A stretch of 64,000 nt of DNA from Myotis daubentonii (lineage: Eukaryota; Chordata; Mammalia; Chiroptera; Vespertilionidae): the NCBI RefSeq assembly GCF_963259705.1, contig NC_081844.1:21437715-21501714 (forward strand). Direction: 5' to 3'. This document shows, piece after piece, positions 1-10,856 of this stretch (the stretch's first letter is position 1; every line of letters starts with the position of its first letter). Position numbers and translations under genes: made by a program. The notes beneath the pieces were generated by a model, which worked only from the letters and a program-made list of their open reading frames with translations, was not told where the DNA came from and did not search any database.

Positions 1-296
1 GTGACCACCCCGTGGACTTCTCTCCCTGTTCAGTGATTACATGGCTGCTGACCTGACGAGAAAAGCAAACCACTGGTGGCCATGGGAGCCCTTGGTTGCC
101 AAGGTCTTAGCCACACAGGGCTGCTTCTCTGTGCACAGGTTCTCTTAGTGACTTGAGGGGGGACTCCTTGCTCTTAAGGCTCACCTGGGGCAGTGTTTTC
201 CTGTGCAAAGAATACTCACCAAAAGGGGTAACAGAGACAGGAACTGAAATGTAGGAGCTTTCAGGTGTTAGAAGAATTCATCAAAACCCTTGTAAA

Positions 297-525
297 GGCC
301 TAGCATGTTGCACAGTGGTTAGAACATCGGCCCTTAGACTGGAGGGTCTTGGGCTCGATTCTGGGCAAGACTCCATCCTGGCCCCGGTCAGGGCACGTGT
401 GAGAGACAACCAATCGATGTGTCTCTCTCACATTGATGTTTCTGTCTCTATCTCTCCCTTCCCTTTGACTCTCTCCAAAAATAAAAATAGAAAAAATATC
501 CTCAGATGAGAATTAACAACAAAAA
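297..525 (+). mobile_element. Old tRNA-derived (VES-type) SINE
   Basis: It has a diverged tRNA-like head (cacagtggttagaacatcgg), a middle 'gtgtgagagacaaccaatcg' block, a pyrimidine-rich body and an A-rich tail. It is an older relative of the VES copies nearby and lies in an AKAP8 intron. Confidence 0.75.
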
Positions 526-609
526 CTCCTCGTTACATAGATGAGTAAATAGGTGATGGCTAGATTTGATCTATTTACGTGCCACATGAGAACTTAGATG
601 ACATTTTTA

Positions 610-838
610 TTTATTTATTTATTTTTAATACATTTTATTGATTTTTTTACAGAGAGAAGGGAGAGAGATAGAGAGTTAGAAACATCGATGAGAGAGAAAC
701 ATCGATCAGCTGCCTCCTGCACATCTCCTACTGGGGATGTGCCCTCAACCCAGGTACATGCCCTTGACCGGAATCAAACCTGGGACCTTTCAGTCCGCAG
801 GCCGATGCTCTATCCACTGAGCCAAACCGGTTTCGGCA
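610..838 (-). mobile_element. VES SINE, antisense, full length
   Basis: This is a complete VES SINE in reverse orientation: T-rich tail first, then the reversed pyrimidine body, then the reversed tRNA-like head ending in accggtttcggca. A perfect 15-bp target duplication, tagatgacattttta, flanks it at 595-609 and 839-853, so the boundaries are secure. Confidence 0.95.
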
Positions 839-865
839 TAGATGACATTTTTAAAAAAGAATCTT

Positions 866-1097
866 GCCGAAACCGGTTTGGCTCAGTGGATAGAGCGTCG
901 GCCTGCGGACTGAAGGGTCCCTGGTTCGATTCCGGCCGAGGGCATGTACCTGGGTTGCGGGCACATCCCCAGTGGGAGATACGCAGGAGGCAGCTGATCG
1001 ATGTTTCTCTCTCATCGATGTTTCTAACTCTTTATCTCTCTCCCTTCCTCTCTGTGAAAAATCAATAAAATATATTAAAATAAAAAAATAAATAAAT
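866..1097 (+). mobile_element. VES SINE, sense, full length
   Basis: It runs from gccgaaaccggtttggctca through the body to aatcaataaaatatatt and an A/T-rich tail. A 13-bp duplication, aaaaaagaatctt, flanks it at 853-865 and 1098-1110. It sits head-to-head with the antisense VES at 610-838, about 27 bp away. Confidence 0.95.
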
Positions 1098-1110
1098 AAA
1101 AAAGAATCTT

Positions 1111-1589
1111 TAAATCCTGCTTTAGTGATGGTTCTAGAGCAATTATCAATTGTTGGAGCAGTTATTACAGAGGAGGTGGAGATACAGCCAGGAAACATAT
1201 TCCTTTCTAATAGTTCTGCACATAGAGCCTGGATGACTTTTTTCTTTTTCACTCCTCTGTTAGGGTATCTACAAAAGCTTGTGGCACTTGCCTAGAGATC
1301 CAGGCCAGGTGCTAGAGGTCAGCAGAATCTGGCGTTGGCAGAGGAGTCCTGAGTGCCACATGGCCTGTGTTCTTACCACAAAAGATCCAGAGGCTCTTGG
1401 GCAAAGCCAAGGGAAGCAGCACTCCACTGTGGGGGTCTGCAGGTCTGCAGGCCACTCTCTCATCACCTTATAGCATGATTGCATTTGTGAGACTTTGAAA
1501 TCACATGACAAAGAAACATTAGTTTTTATCCATGAATTTGACATAACGTGCGTTTATGTCGAACCCTGTCAGAGAATTTTTCTTAGGTC
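1111..1589. other. AKAP8 intron, unique stretch
   Basis: I see no coding exon, recognisable repeat or RNA gene here. The short open frames have no splice-site support. Confidence 0.5.
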
Positions 1590-1760
1590 GTGTCAGGATG
1601 ACATGATTAGAGAGAGGAGGGAGAGAAACATCAATTAGTTGCCTTCCGCACGTGCTCTGACTGGGAATTGAACCTGAAACCCAGGTATGTACTCTGACCT
1701 GGAATTGAACCGGCTACCTAAAATTGAGTCACCTCAGTCCTTTGGGCCAAAAAGACTGGT
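1590..1760 (-). mobile_element. Degenerate VES-type SINE, antisense
   Basis: Reversed SINE body (agagagaggagggagagaaa) and two diverged copies of the 'tgggaattgaacc' tRNA T-loop-like segment are visible. The head is poorly preserved, so the boundaries are approximate. Confidence 0.6.
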
Positions 1761-1849
1761 ATAGTAAATAGTAGTAAATTGCTACATGAATCATTTTCCT
1801 GAATACTTTGAAGATTGTAGTCCCAATCCTTGATAGGAAGCTGCTATCT

Positions 1850-2042
1850 TTTTTTTAAAACTCTTTTATGTATATATATTGATTGATTTCAGAGAGGAAT
1901 GGATAGGGAGAGAGACAAACGGTGATCAGAGAGAATCACTGATCAGCCGCTTCCTGTGTGCCCCTGACTGGGAATCAAACTGTGACCTACTCTTTCATGG
2001 GTCGACACTCAGCCACTAACCACTGAACCACACTAGCTGGGC
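1850..2042 (-). mobile_element. VES-type SINE, antisense
   Basis: T-rich tail, 'attgatttcagagagg' body start and a reversed head ending in ccacactagctgggc. It ends about 125 bp before the first AKAP8 exon of the window. Confidence 0.8.
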
Positions 2043-2167
2043 AGGAAACTGCTATTCTTTTTTTTTTTTTGCTATTCTTGACTCCCCATGAGAAGTCCGA
2101 AGTTCTAACCAGAGATGAACTCGTTATCCCTGCATCACTGTTCTTGCTTTTTGTCTTCCTCCTCCAG

Positions 2168-2309
2168 GATTCAATTTGCCTGTTCCGTGTGCAAATTTCG
2201 TAGCTTTGAAGATGAAGAAATCCAGAAGCATCTGGAAAGCAAATTTCACAAAGAGACACTGCGGTTTATAGGCACCAAACTGCCTGACAAGACGGTGGAG
2301 TTCCTTCAG
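2168..2309 (+). CDS. AKAP8: AKAP8 internal exon: first AKAP95-type zinc finger
   Basis: AKAP8 (AKAP95) is a nuclear scaffold that tethers type II protein kinase A to chromatin and nuclear matrix and helps recruit condensin at mitosis. The exon follows a pyrimidine-rich acceptor ending in cctccag and ends at a caggtgaag donor. It begins with the third base of a codon and ends in phase 0. It encodes the first zinc finger, with ligands in the pattern C-x2-C-x12-H-x5-H (CSVC ... KH ... FH), as in AKAP95-type fingers. The next exons join in frame. By length from the stop codon this is roughly residue 384 onward of a protein of about 690 residues, so the N-terminal half lies upstream of the window. 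The paralogue AKAP8L shares these fingers but has a different C-terminus; the last exon settles it as AKAP8. Confidence 0.92.
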
Positions 2310-2633
2310 GTGAAGCACACTTGGCCTTTATCACAGTGCTTCCCACTGATCCTACAGGTGTCAGATCCCTCACAGGGAAAGGGAAGGGAAATAAGGTCTA
2401 AACTTGGTAAAGATTTCTATTTCCAGAATAACAGTTGGCCTAGTCCCCATGTCAGGAATAACTGAGCTCCAACCATTGTAGTTCCCAGTAGTTCTGCCCG
2501 CAGAGCTGCCTGGCTGTCATCCGATAGGGACTGGGCAGACACTCATGGTGAGCTGCCTCTGCTGCAGGTGAGAAATACCCACATGTGCTATCCTCTCCTG
2601 GTTTCAGTTGGTGCTGTCTCTCAACCCCTTTAG

Positions 2634-2727
2634 GAATACATTGTAAACAGGAATAAGAAGATTGAGAAGCGACGTCAGGAGCTGATGGAGAAGGAAAGCA
2701 CAAAACCAAAACCAGATCCTTTCAAAG
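2634..2727 (+). CDS. AKAP8: AKAP8 internal exon: basic linker between the zinc fingers
   Basis: The exon starts after an acceptor ending in ctttag and encodes a highly basic linker ([18 protein letters not shown]) typical of the segment between the two AKAP95 fingers. It is 94 nt long, starts in phase 0 and ends one base into a glycine codon. The next exon supplies GG and then continues ATT GGC CAA, so frame and protein fit only if this exon ends at 2727. The following bases are gcgagt, so the donor is GC rather than GT. A GT donor nearby would break the reading frame or the conserved sequence. The basic run may contribute to nuclear localisation; that is inference. Confidence 0.9.
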
Positions 2728-3161
2728 GCGAGTTGTGATCCCAGGGGGCGTGCTGTTCTGCATGGCACTAAGGCACATGATTCAGTGCAAAGCCAACACA
2801 GGGCTGCTGAGGATGGAACGGGAAGACCCATGGGAGGGGCACTTAGCAATGGAAATAGGCCCTCCAGTTTGGCCTAATAGAGATCCCAGCTCTACAGGCA
2901 AGTTAACAGTGACATGAAGCGCTCTGCAGTTTTTTCCTTCTGGGACTGAAGGAGAAGAAAAGTTGGAAGTAATAATGTCCTGGTGTAGAGGCTGTTTGTT
3001 CTGGCCCTGCACTCCTGCTGGAAGGCTGATGGCGCCTGTCTCAGATTCTGTCCTCACGGAATCCCTAGAGAGGGCTGCAGGGAGAAAATGTGGGCCTCGT
3101 TGGGGGCTTGAAGGGGTGGGGAGCTGTCCCAGATCCCATATGACTTGGATTTCATCAACAG

Positions 3162-3292
3162 GGATTGGCCAAGAGCACTTCTTCAAGAAGATCGAGGCTG
3201 CTCACTGCTTGGCTTGCGACATGCTGATCCCTGCGCAGCACCAGCTCCTCCAACGGCACCTGCACTCCGTGGATCACAATCACAATCGCCGG
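3162..3292 (+). CDS. AKAP8: AKAP8 internal exon: second AKAP95-type zinc finger
   Basis: The acceptor is atcaacag and the donor is cgggtgagc. The exon begins with the last two bases of the split glycine codon and ends in phase 0 after two arginines. It encodes the second finger with C-x2-C-x13-H-x5-H (CLAC ... RH ... DH). A partner of this family of domains in human AKAP95 is the condensin-recruiting and chromatin-binding region; that is family knowledge, not visible here. The exon is intact, with no stop and no frameshift. Confidence 0.93.
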
Positions 3293-3664
3293 GTGAGCCC
3301 CTGCTGATGCTGGCTGAGGGACGAGCCTTCCCGGGCTTCTAGTGGAGGTTTCAGAACCTTCTGTGTCTTATGAGGAATGCTAACATCTTTAGGGGCTCTT
3401 GCCATATCCCATCAAGTCTGCCACTTCATCAATTGTATGATGCCCCCTAGTTTCTGTGAAAATGTGTTGCTTAGAATTGATTTAATGCACAGTTGAAATT
3501 CTCCTGGTTTGAAAGTGTTCCCTGTAAACCACACAAATCAATTCCACATTTGCTGAAAAACTAGATTTTCTATAAACTGAGGCCAAAGGCCATTCAGAGC
3601 AGAGTGGCCTGGGAGACCCATTTGGTTCTTACTAGCTTATGGGGCCTGAGGCTAAAAATTCACT

Positions 3665-3838
3665 TCGGGTCAGCAAATTTTTCTGTAAAGGGTCAAATTG
3701 TAAATATTTTCAGCTTTGCAGGCCATAAGGTCTCTGTCCAAGTCTGGTGTTGGTGGGCAAAAGCAGCCACAGATCAGATAGTAAGTGAAAGAATGGGTGT
3801 GGCTGCACTTGACCCTCTGGCTGTAGCTTGCTGATCCC
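3665..3838 (+). mobile_element. Ancient hAT-Charlie-type non-autonomous element
   Basis: It shows the recognisable mammalian run 'gtcagcaaatttttctgtaa' and 'agctttgcaggccataaggt', ending in 'agcttgctgatcccc'. It is diverged and its ends are eroded. It sits inside an AKAP8 intron. Confidence 0.65.
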
Positions 3839-3914
3839 CGAGTTAACATCTCTGTTCTTAGTTTACCCAGTGATGAAATGGAGCTCTCAGTACTTGCCTG
3901 CCCATCTCCCCATT

Positions 3915-4092
3915 TTTTGTTTGTTTGTGTGCTTTTTTAATTTTAGAGAGAAAGAGGAAGGCGGGGTGGGGGAAGGAGAGAGAAATAGTGATTTGTTGTT
4001 CTACTGATTTATGCATTCGTTGGTTGCTTCTTACAACACAACCTCGGCATATCAGGATGGTGCTCTAACCAACTGGGCTACCCGGCCAGGGC
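3915..4092 (-). mobile_element. VES-type SINE, antisense, diverged
   Basis: A T-rich start, 'ttttagagagaaagagg' body and a reversed head ending in ctacccggccagggc. Boundaries are approximate. Confidence 0.7.
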
Positions 4093-4374
4093 TCCCCACC
4101 TCCCAGTTGCATTAAAGAGCAGCCAAAAGCACTGTATAAACTAGTGATTACTGTATGTGTGTCAAGCTGTTTTTGAGCTTTCATAGTTTTGCTATTGAAC
4201 TTATTATGAAGTTAATATAACTCAAAACTGAAAAGAAAAAGCTTACTCCTTTCCCTACTTAGTTTACAAAGCTTCTAATCTATAAATGAACAACTTGATG
4301 CAGCCTGGCTGGTGTGTTCTCTTGCTCCTGTATATGTGCCATTTTTGAAAACCTATGTGTGGTTCCCTTTGCAG

Positions 4375-4470
4375 TTGGCTGCTGAACAGTTCAAGAAAAC
4401 AAGTCTCCATGTGGCCAAGAGTGTTTTGAACAACAGACATATAGTGAAGATGCTGGAAAAATACCTCAAG
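4375..4470 (+). CDS. AKAP8: AKAP8 internal exon after the second zinc finger
   Basis: A 96-nt exon in phase 0 at both ends, after acceptor ccctttgcag and before donor aaggttagg. It encodes 32 residues beginning [16 protein letters not shown] and ending MLEKYLK, a helical segment joining the second finger to the acidic C-terminal tail. In the AKAP8/AKAP8L family this block is strongly conserved, and nothing here looks damaged. Confidence 0.92.
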
Positions 4471-5040
4471 GTTAGGAGTCCAATGGATGGGAAAAGCTTT
4501 TGAAATGGAGAAAGAACTATGAGTGTGGAACTGTATCTCGAGTGCAGTGCTTAGGATTTCTGAGTCTTTTGAAGAACTGAGGGATGTTAGAATGTATCAG
4601 GCTTGGGAGTTCCACAACTGGATTTCCCAAGACCGAGTGCTTGCTTGGGAACTCTGGGATGTGGTTGTGCTCGATTAATCTGTACAATAGTGTTGATTCT
4701 CTACATAAGACACCTTGACTATCCATAAAATACTGAGTAAATGATGGTGAGATGCTTAAAAAGAAACATATCCAAGGTAGGTAATTGTCCAAGAAAGAAG
4801 CTAAACTGAGGTTTTGCTGGCAGATCCAATTGAATAAAATGGAGGATCAAGGCGCAGGGAAGAGCCAGAGGTGCCTTAGCCACTGAGCCATAGTGACAGG
4901 AGCCGAGTAACAAAAAGTCCCAAAGAAGGGTGCCTGGGAGAGAAGTTGGAAGAGCCCCCCTGGTTCCTCCTTGGGAAGCCCGTTTCCTAAATGCTCAGTC
5001 CCATGACTTTAACTTCTAAGGCTGGTAGCTAAGCTGTAGC
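4471..5040. other. AKAP8 intron, unique stretch
   Basis: No exon, RNA gene or clear repeat seen. A short 'ttagccactgagccatagtg' at about 4876 resembles the end of a reversed SINE head but stands alone. Confidence 0.5.
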
Positions 5041-5355
5041 ATAGCCTGGCTAGGACCTGTTTGCCCTCCTCTCAGTTATTAAATGGTTCAGTACCGAAGG
5101 GGTGGGGGTTCGATTTCCCGTCAAGGGCATGTACCTGAGTTGTTCCCCACCTGATCTGGGTGCCTGCGGAAGGCAGCCGGTCTGTGTGTCTCTCTCACGT
5201 TGATGTTTTTTCCTCTCCTACCTTCCCCCTCTCCCCGTCTCCCCCTCCTCCTCTCTTCTTCCCCCCTCCCTCTTTTTCCCTCTCTCCCTCCCTTCCTCCC
5301 TTCCATTCTGAAAGCAATGGAAAAAATATCCTCAGGTGAGGATTAACCAAAAGGA
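5041..5355 (+). mobile_element. Old VES-type SINE with expanded polypyrimidine tract
   Basis: A diverged head, 'gggttcgatttcccgtcaag', and 'ctctctcacgttgatgtttt' are followed by an unusually long C/T tract (about 5210-5310) and a tail with 'aaatatcctcaggtgagg'. Confidence 0.7.
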
Positions 5356-5467
5356 AAAAAGTACAAAATAGTTCTAGTGAAGCTTTTCGGAGATGTCTTT
5401 TCTGAATCAATAGGCTCTGAGATCCTTTAGGGTTAACACCTGGTGTAGTTTAAAGTATTTCTCTTGC

Positions 5468-5690
5468 CCTGTCCAGTGTGACTCAGTTGGATGGATCATT
5501 GTCCCATGCACTGAAAAGTAATGGGTTCAGTTACTGGTTAGGGCACATGCTTAGGTTACGGGTTTGATCCCTGGTAGGGGCGCATATGGGAGGCAGCCCA
5601 TCAGTGTAGCTCTCTCACATGGATGTTTCTCTGTCTCTCTCCCTCTCTCTTCTTCCCTCTCTAAAATAATAAATAATAAATAAACGAATA
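5468..5690 (+). mobile_element. VES-type SINE, sense, older subfamily
   Basis: The head 'tgtgactcagttggatggat' and T-loop-like 'gggttcagttactggttagg' are followed by the pyrimidine body and an AATAAA-rich tail. It ends about 120 bp before the last AKAP8 exon. Confidence 0.8.
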
Positions 5691-5808
5691 AAGTATTTCT
5701 CTTATTGACTGCTTATCATGAAAATACGAGCTTCCACCCAGCAACCTGGGTCTGCTTCCACTCGTTTGAACAGTTCTTTAGACCACTGACCTGTTTCTTC
5801 TTGGCCAG

Positions 5809-6276
5809 GGTGAAGACCCTTTCACCAATGAAGCCGTTGATCCAGAAATCGAAGGAGTTGACAATTTAGGAGGTGATGATAAGGAAGAGACACCTGAGGA
5901 GGTGGCTGAAGAAGTGTTAGCTGAGGTGATTACAGCAGCAGTGAAGGCAGTAGAGGGGGAAGGAGTGCCCACTCCAAAAAGTATTGAAACACTGGCTGAA
6001 GGGGAAAGCCCCGTGGACACTGCAGAGGCTACCAGTGGTCCCCATCCTGAACAGCCGCTGGAAGCAGACACACACTGTGGAATGGCATCCGGGAAGGGGA
6101 GCGCTGAAGCAGAGGCCGGAAGTGAGGAGGCCCAGGCTGGAAATAAGGCTGCAGAGGCTGAAGGTGAAGCAGAAGCAAAAGGCACTGTAACCATCACTGT
6201 TCCGGCCCCAGCTGCCACAGAAGCTGAAGTGGAACAAACTGATGCAGAGTCCAAAGATGTTACTCCCACCGAGTGA
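5809..6276 (+). CDS. AKAP8: AKAP8 terminal coding exon: PKA RII-anchoring helix and acidic tail
   Basis: The exon follows a tttcttcttggccag acceptor, begins GGT GAA GAC in phase 0 and runs 155 codons to a TGA at 6274-6276. It encodes an acidic, alanine- and glutamate-rich tail. Residues from about 5902 to 5955 ([19 protein letters not shown]) form the amphipathic helix that in human AKAP95 binds the RII regulatory subunit of PKA; the alternating V/L/I/A face is intact. The tail ends in [17 protein letters not shown], which matches AKAP8 and not AKAP8L, whose C-terminus is proline-rich. The middle of the tail is low-complexity and probably evolves fast. With the four upstream exons this completes about 309 C-terminal residues. 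Confidence 0.95.
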   Translation, partial: GEDPFTNEAVDPEIEGVDNLGGDDKEETPEEVAEEVLAEVITAAVKAVEGEGVPTPKSIETLAEGESPVDTAEATSGPHPEQPLEADTHCGMASGKGSAEAEAGSEEAQAGNKAAEAEGEAEAKGTVTITVPAPAATEAEVEQTDAESKDVTPTE

Positions 6277-7050
6277 TCCTCCTTTCCCTGTTTCAAGGGA
6301 TGTGTTATATGATGCATTGATCTTTCTTCTTTGGTTTGTAAGTAGTACTAGGGTGTGTGTTACTGGAATATGCTGAAAACATTTTGGTGAAGAGACCCAG
6401 CTGTTTCCTTCAGAAAAACGTACCTCATGGGCTTGTCTTAGAGCTGTGTGGCTTTCCGCCTCGGTTTGGAAGCTACAGAAGTACATTCCCCCAAGCAGCT
6501 GTGACCTTCCTATACTGCAGTTGGAATAGTAAGAGTTGGGCGCTGAGATTTTGATACTTTGCTTGTTAAGAATGCCTTTCCTTTATTATTATTTTGTCTG
6601 GGAGCAGCTCATTATTACTAGGATATATCTTACTTTATAAAGATTTGTTTTTTTAAGTTTAAAAATTTGCTTTGGCTTTAGTTTTTGACCTGCGTTTATA
6701 GCTCACGGAATGGGGTATGATTCTCACAAGATGTAGCAGAATCTTGTTAATGTGATGCTGGTCCTGTCACATCTGAACTCTGACAGCTGCACCACTGGAA
6801 GCACACCCAGCGGCCCCTAAGACGGGACGCTTTGCCTAGGGCGTTGTTTCCCGATCTCTAATCCTTGGAGAATGACCTTCAGAATAGACCTCATGTGTTC
6901 CACCTCTGCATTACTTCAGGGTTTTTTCCTTAAATCAAGTTACTTCCTCTTAAATATATTTAAAAAGAAAACTGGATGTCCCTCCCATGAATGGAAAACC
7001 AGATAAGATGCTATCTGTAAAAAATGAATAAAATGAAGTAAACATTTCAT
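6277..7050 (+). other. AKAP8: AKAP8 3' UTR
   Basis: The sequence is continuous and repeat-free from the stop codon to the first good poly(A) signal at 7027, which is consistent with a 3' UTR of about 770 nt. The exact cleavage site is inferred. Confidence 0.7.
7027..7032 (+). terminator. Polyadenylation signal AATAAA for AKAP8
   Basis: A canonical AATAAA about 750 nt after the AKAP8 stop codon, followed by a T-rich stretch. It is the first canonical signal after the stop and the likeliest main 3' end. Confidence 0.65.
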
Positions 7051-7394
7051 TTTAAATACTCTTCCTTTGGAGGTTCCCGAGTCAGAAAGGACAGGCAGCA
7101 CGTGTTCACGTGTAGCAAGGACTGGCTACATGTTCCTATAACCAAAAGCATGGAAGAGACCTGCCTTTTGGAATGATACTGCTGGGTCTGCTTCCCTGTA
7201 AACTTTTGAACTGTCACATTTGAGGACACATTGGCCAGTGGGAAATTATTTTACAAGGTAATAAAAATATTTGATGAGCATCTACTGTGTACCAGGTGCT
7301 AATTCATGATAAAAATAAGATATGAGCACTGCTCTCAAGGAGCCTTACTAGAGATGTGAGATGAATATTTATAAAAAAGTCTATATTAGAACTA

Positions 7395-7400
7395 AATAAA
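7395..7400 (+). terminator. Possible distal polyadenylation signal
   Basis: A second AATAAA, followed by T-rich sequence and preceded by another at 7260-7265. It could give a longer AKAP8 3' UTR. The intervening 7272-7345 looks like an old L2/MIR-type fragment ('ctactgtgtaccaggtgcta'). Confidence 0.3.
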
Positions 7401-7566
7401 CCGTTCAATAAGCAAGAAAATGGTGCCTCTGAATTGTTTCTGCTCATTTCTTACTGCACAGATTCAACTCACTGCTCATTATTTCTTAGTCACAGGTTCA
7501 ACAAGGCCTTTGAAGTTTATCCTCTTGAGGCAAAAATTGTTGGTGACGTTGAAAATTAATAGTCTG

Positions 7567-7774
7567 GCCCCAACTGGTTTGGCTCAGTGGATAGGGCATC
7601 GGCCTGAGGACTCAAGGGTCCTGGGTTCAATTTCGGTCAAGGGCATGTACCTTGGTTGTGCGCACATACCCAGTGAGGAGTGTGCAGGAGGCGACTGATC
7701 AATGTTTCTCATTGACGTTTCTAACTCTCTATGCCTCTCCTTTCCTCTGTAAAAAATAAAATATATGTTTCTAA
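7567..7774 (+). mobile_element. VES SINE, sense
   Basis: Head 'ttggctcagtggataggg' through tail; flanked by a 15-bp duplication aaaattaatagtctg at 7552-7566 and 7775-7789. Confidence 0.93.
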
Positions 7775-7917
7775 AAAATTAATAGTCTGAAAAAGGATAA
7801 TAAAACGATGAAATTGCTTTGTTTTGTTTTTGTAAAAGTAATCCAAGACCTGTCATAAAATATATCTCAATTTCAGTGAGGTTCTTCTACCCCCCACCCT
7901 GTGTGAAATAACATCAA

Positions 7918-8118
7918 TCTTTATTGATTTCAGAGAGGAAGGGAGATGGGGCAAGAGATACAGAAACATCAGTGATGAGAGAGAATCATTGATTGGCTGT
8001 CTCCCACATGCCCCCTCCTGGGGATCGAGCCCACAACCTGGGCATGTGCCCTGACCAGGAATCGAACCGAGACCTGGCTCATAGGTTGAAGCTCAACCAC
8101 CACCATGGTGACCAGGTG
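7918..8118 (-). mobile_element. VES-type SINE, antisense
   Basis: 'attgatttcagagaggaa' start, 'gggatcgagcccacaacc' middle, and a reversed head ending near accatggtgaccagg. Confidence 0.85.
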
Positions 8119-8298
8119 ATTTTTTTTTTTTTTTTTTTTTTTTTTGGAGGGAGAGAGAAAAACGATGTGAGAGAGACACATCAATTGGTTGCCTCCTGCA
8201 TGCCCCTGACTGGGGCCCAGGATGGGACCTGCAACCAAGCTACTGCCCTTGACCAGGAATTGATGCTCTAATCACTGAATCAAACTAGCCAGAGCCAG
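8119..8298 (-). mobile_element. VES-type SINE, antisense, long T tail
   Basis: A run of about 26 T residues begins the element, then the reversed body and a head ending 'caaactagccagagcc'. It abuts the previous SINE, whose head ends where this tail begins. Confidence 0.85.
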
Positions 8299-9289
8299 TC
8301 ATTTTATTCCTAAAAATGGGTTGAACCAGGCTATCATTCTCCATGATGGGGAGTAATGACTTGGGTTGCACAAAGGAATGCCTTTATATTTCCTGAGATG
8401 ACAGGAACAACTTGCAAGCTTCCTCATTGGGAACTAATATTTACATTATTTCTGAGGTTAGGGTCACATGATGATGTGGGGATGCCCAAATTAACACACA
8501 GGTCTGTGACATAAGAATGGCCAATAAAGGGGACCTTTCTTTAAAAACAGGTTTAGTAAACATGACAGTCCCTGCTATCCAAGCAAAATATATTTTAGGA
8601 ATGGCAACCTAATTATAATTGCATGCAATCATGTTGCTGGCCTGTATGATTTCATTGGGTTTTTATGAAGTTAATACAGTTGCTAAAGGGGAAATAATAC
8701 AATGTAATGAGCAAAGTGCCCATTCAAGAGTACATATCATTAGTATTAAGTCCAAAATTAGATTTTGGACCATAAATTCCCACTGCCTGATAACCTGGCA
8801 TGGTCTTTGTTCACCAGAAGTGTGGACAGTAGTGATTACACAGGCACAGTAGAGTTCAAGTAGAATTTTAGAACTAACAAAAGTAGAGTAGAAGAGCCTT
8901 TAAACATTTCACTTTATTACAGGAACTTGCTTGGGGGGACTCAATAAATAGATGGGCATGGAAAAAAACCCATGGGTGTGGCTTTGCACTGATTTAACAC
9001 TGACGGCTCTGGTAATTGAGAAATTTTGGGCCACTTTCCTGTATCTTATACTAGGACACTGAAGCCTGTCAAAGTAGTTGTGTTTTTGCAGACTTAATAG
9101 TCTCTCTACCTTCTCTCAAAACACTATCTGATGGGTGCATACTTTATATAGATAAGAACTTAGAATTTAGTTTTGTGAGCAATATGAAGGGGTAGGAGGC
9201 AGTAAATCCATTCTCACAGGGTTGGCAGTCAGAATTAGTGAGATGATAAACACTTCGAAGTATTGAAAAAGTGGTTCGACAGTTCATCT
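8299..9289. other. Intergenic stretch between AKAP8 and BRD4
   Basis: AT-rich sequence with no exon, RNA gene or repeat that I can name. Confidence 0.4.
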
Positions 9290-10856
9290 TCTTTTTAGAT
9301 ATAAAATTCACAGATGAGCCATTAACCGTTTTAAAGTGGATGATGCAGTGGCATTTGGCACACTCACAATGCTGTTAACCCCACCACCTCTAACGGGTCC
9401 AAGACATTTTCCTCCCCTAAAAGGAAACCCTTACCCTTTAGTAGTCACGCCTCATTCCCTGACAACTGTTTTCTGTCTCGATTTATTCTGGATATTTCAT
9501 ATTAAGGGAAAAATAACACATGACTTTTTCAGTCTGGCTTCCACTAAGCATGTTTTTGAGGTTCCTCCATGTTGTAGCTTTTATCAGTACTTCATTTCTT
9601 TTTATGGCTGAATAATATCCCATTGTACATATATACTACATTTGTTTATGCAGTCATCCAATAATGAACATTTGAGTAGTTTCCACCTTTTGACCATTGT
9701 GAATAGTGTTGCTAGGAACAATCTTGGACAAATATTGGTAATTGTTTTCAATTCTTCTGTGTAAATCCCTAGGAGTGGAATTATTGGTTCAAAGGGTAAT
9801 TCTCTGTTTAAATGTTTGAGGAACCACCAAATTTTTCCACAACAGCTGCCCATTTTAAATTCCCATCAGCAATGTACAAGGGTTCCAATTTCTCCACTTG
9901 CTTACTGATACTTACTTCCCTTTTTTAATTTTTTTATTCTGGCCATCCTAGTAGGTGTGAAGTGGTTTTAATCTGCATTTCCTTAACTAATGATGGGCAT
10001 CCCTTCATGTGCTTTTGGCCATTTGCTTATCTTTGGAGAAATGTCTATACAAGTTCTTTGCTTTTTTAAATTGGGTTCTTTTGTTGAGTTGTATATTAGA
10101 CATTTATCAGATGTGATCTGCAGTGTTCTGTTTTGTTTTTCACTGTCTGGGCTGTCTTTTCACTCCCTTAATAGTGCCCTTTGATGCAACACAATTTTGT
10201 TTCTAATCATGCCCAATTTTTCTTTTCTTTTGTTACTTGTACTTTTGGTGTCATATGTAAGAAATTATTGCCAAATCCACGGTCATGAAGATTTACCCCT
10301 ACATTTTCTTCTAAGAGTTTTATAGTTTTTAACTCATATTTAGGTCTATGATCCATTTTGAATTAATTTTTGTATATGTTCTGAGATAAGGATCCAGTTT
10401 TATTCTATTCCAGGTGGATCTCCAATTGTTCCAGAAGCATTTGTTGAAGAAACTATTATCTACCCGTTGAATGGTCGTGGCACCCTTGTCAACAAGTCAT
10501 GGCTTTATTTCTGGACTCTCAATTTGACTCTGTTGTTCTATGTATTCTGTCCTTATGCCAATACCACATTGTAGCTTTGTAGTAAGATTTGGAATTGGGA
10601 TGTGTGAATCCCCCAACTTTGTTCCTCTTCTTAAGATTATCTTGGTTATTCTGGGTCCCTTCAGTTTCCTACAGAGAAGCAAGCTGGTAATTCAGGTAGC
10701 AATTATGACAAATCTATAGATCATTTTGGGTACTGCCATCCAGTTCATGAACGCAGATGTCTTTCCACTTATTTAGGTCTTCTGTAACATCTTTAAGCAG
10801 TGTTTTTGTAGTTTTCAGGTGAAACTTCTGTAGTTATGTTAAATTTATTCGTAAGT

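Noticed and set aside
598..1252. ORFs of 156 and 133 aa with start codons
   Set aside because: They read through VES SINEs; the same peptide strings recur in every VES in the window.
2168..6276. AKAP8L instead of AKAP8
   Set aside because: The zinc fingers are shared, but the C-terminal exon has the RII-anchoring helix and the ESKDxxPTE end of AKAP8, not the proline-rich end of AKAP8L.
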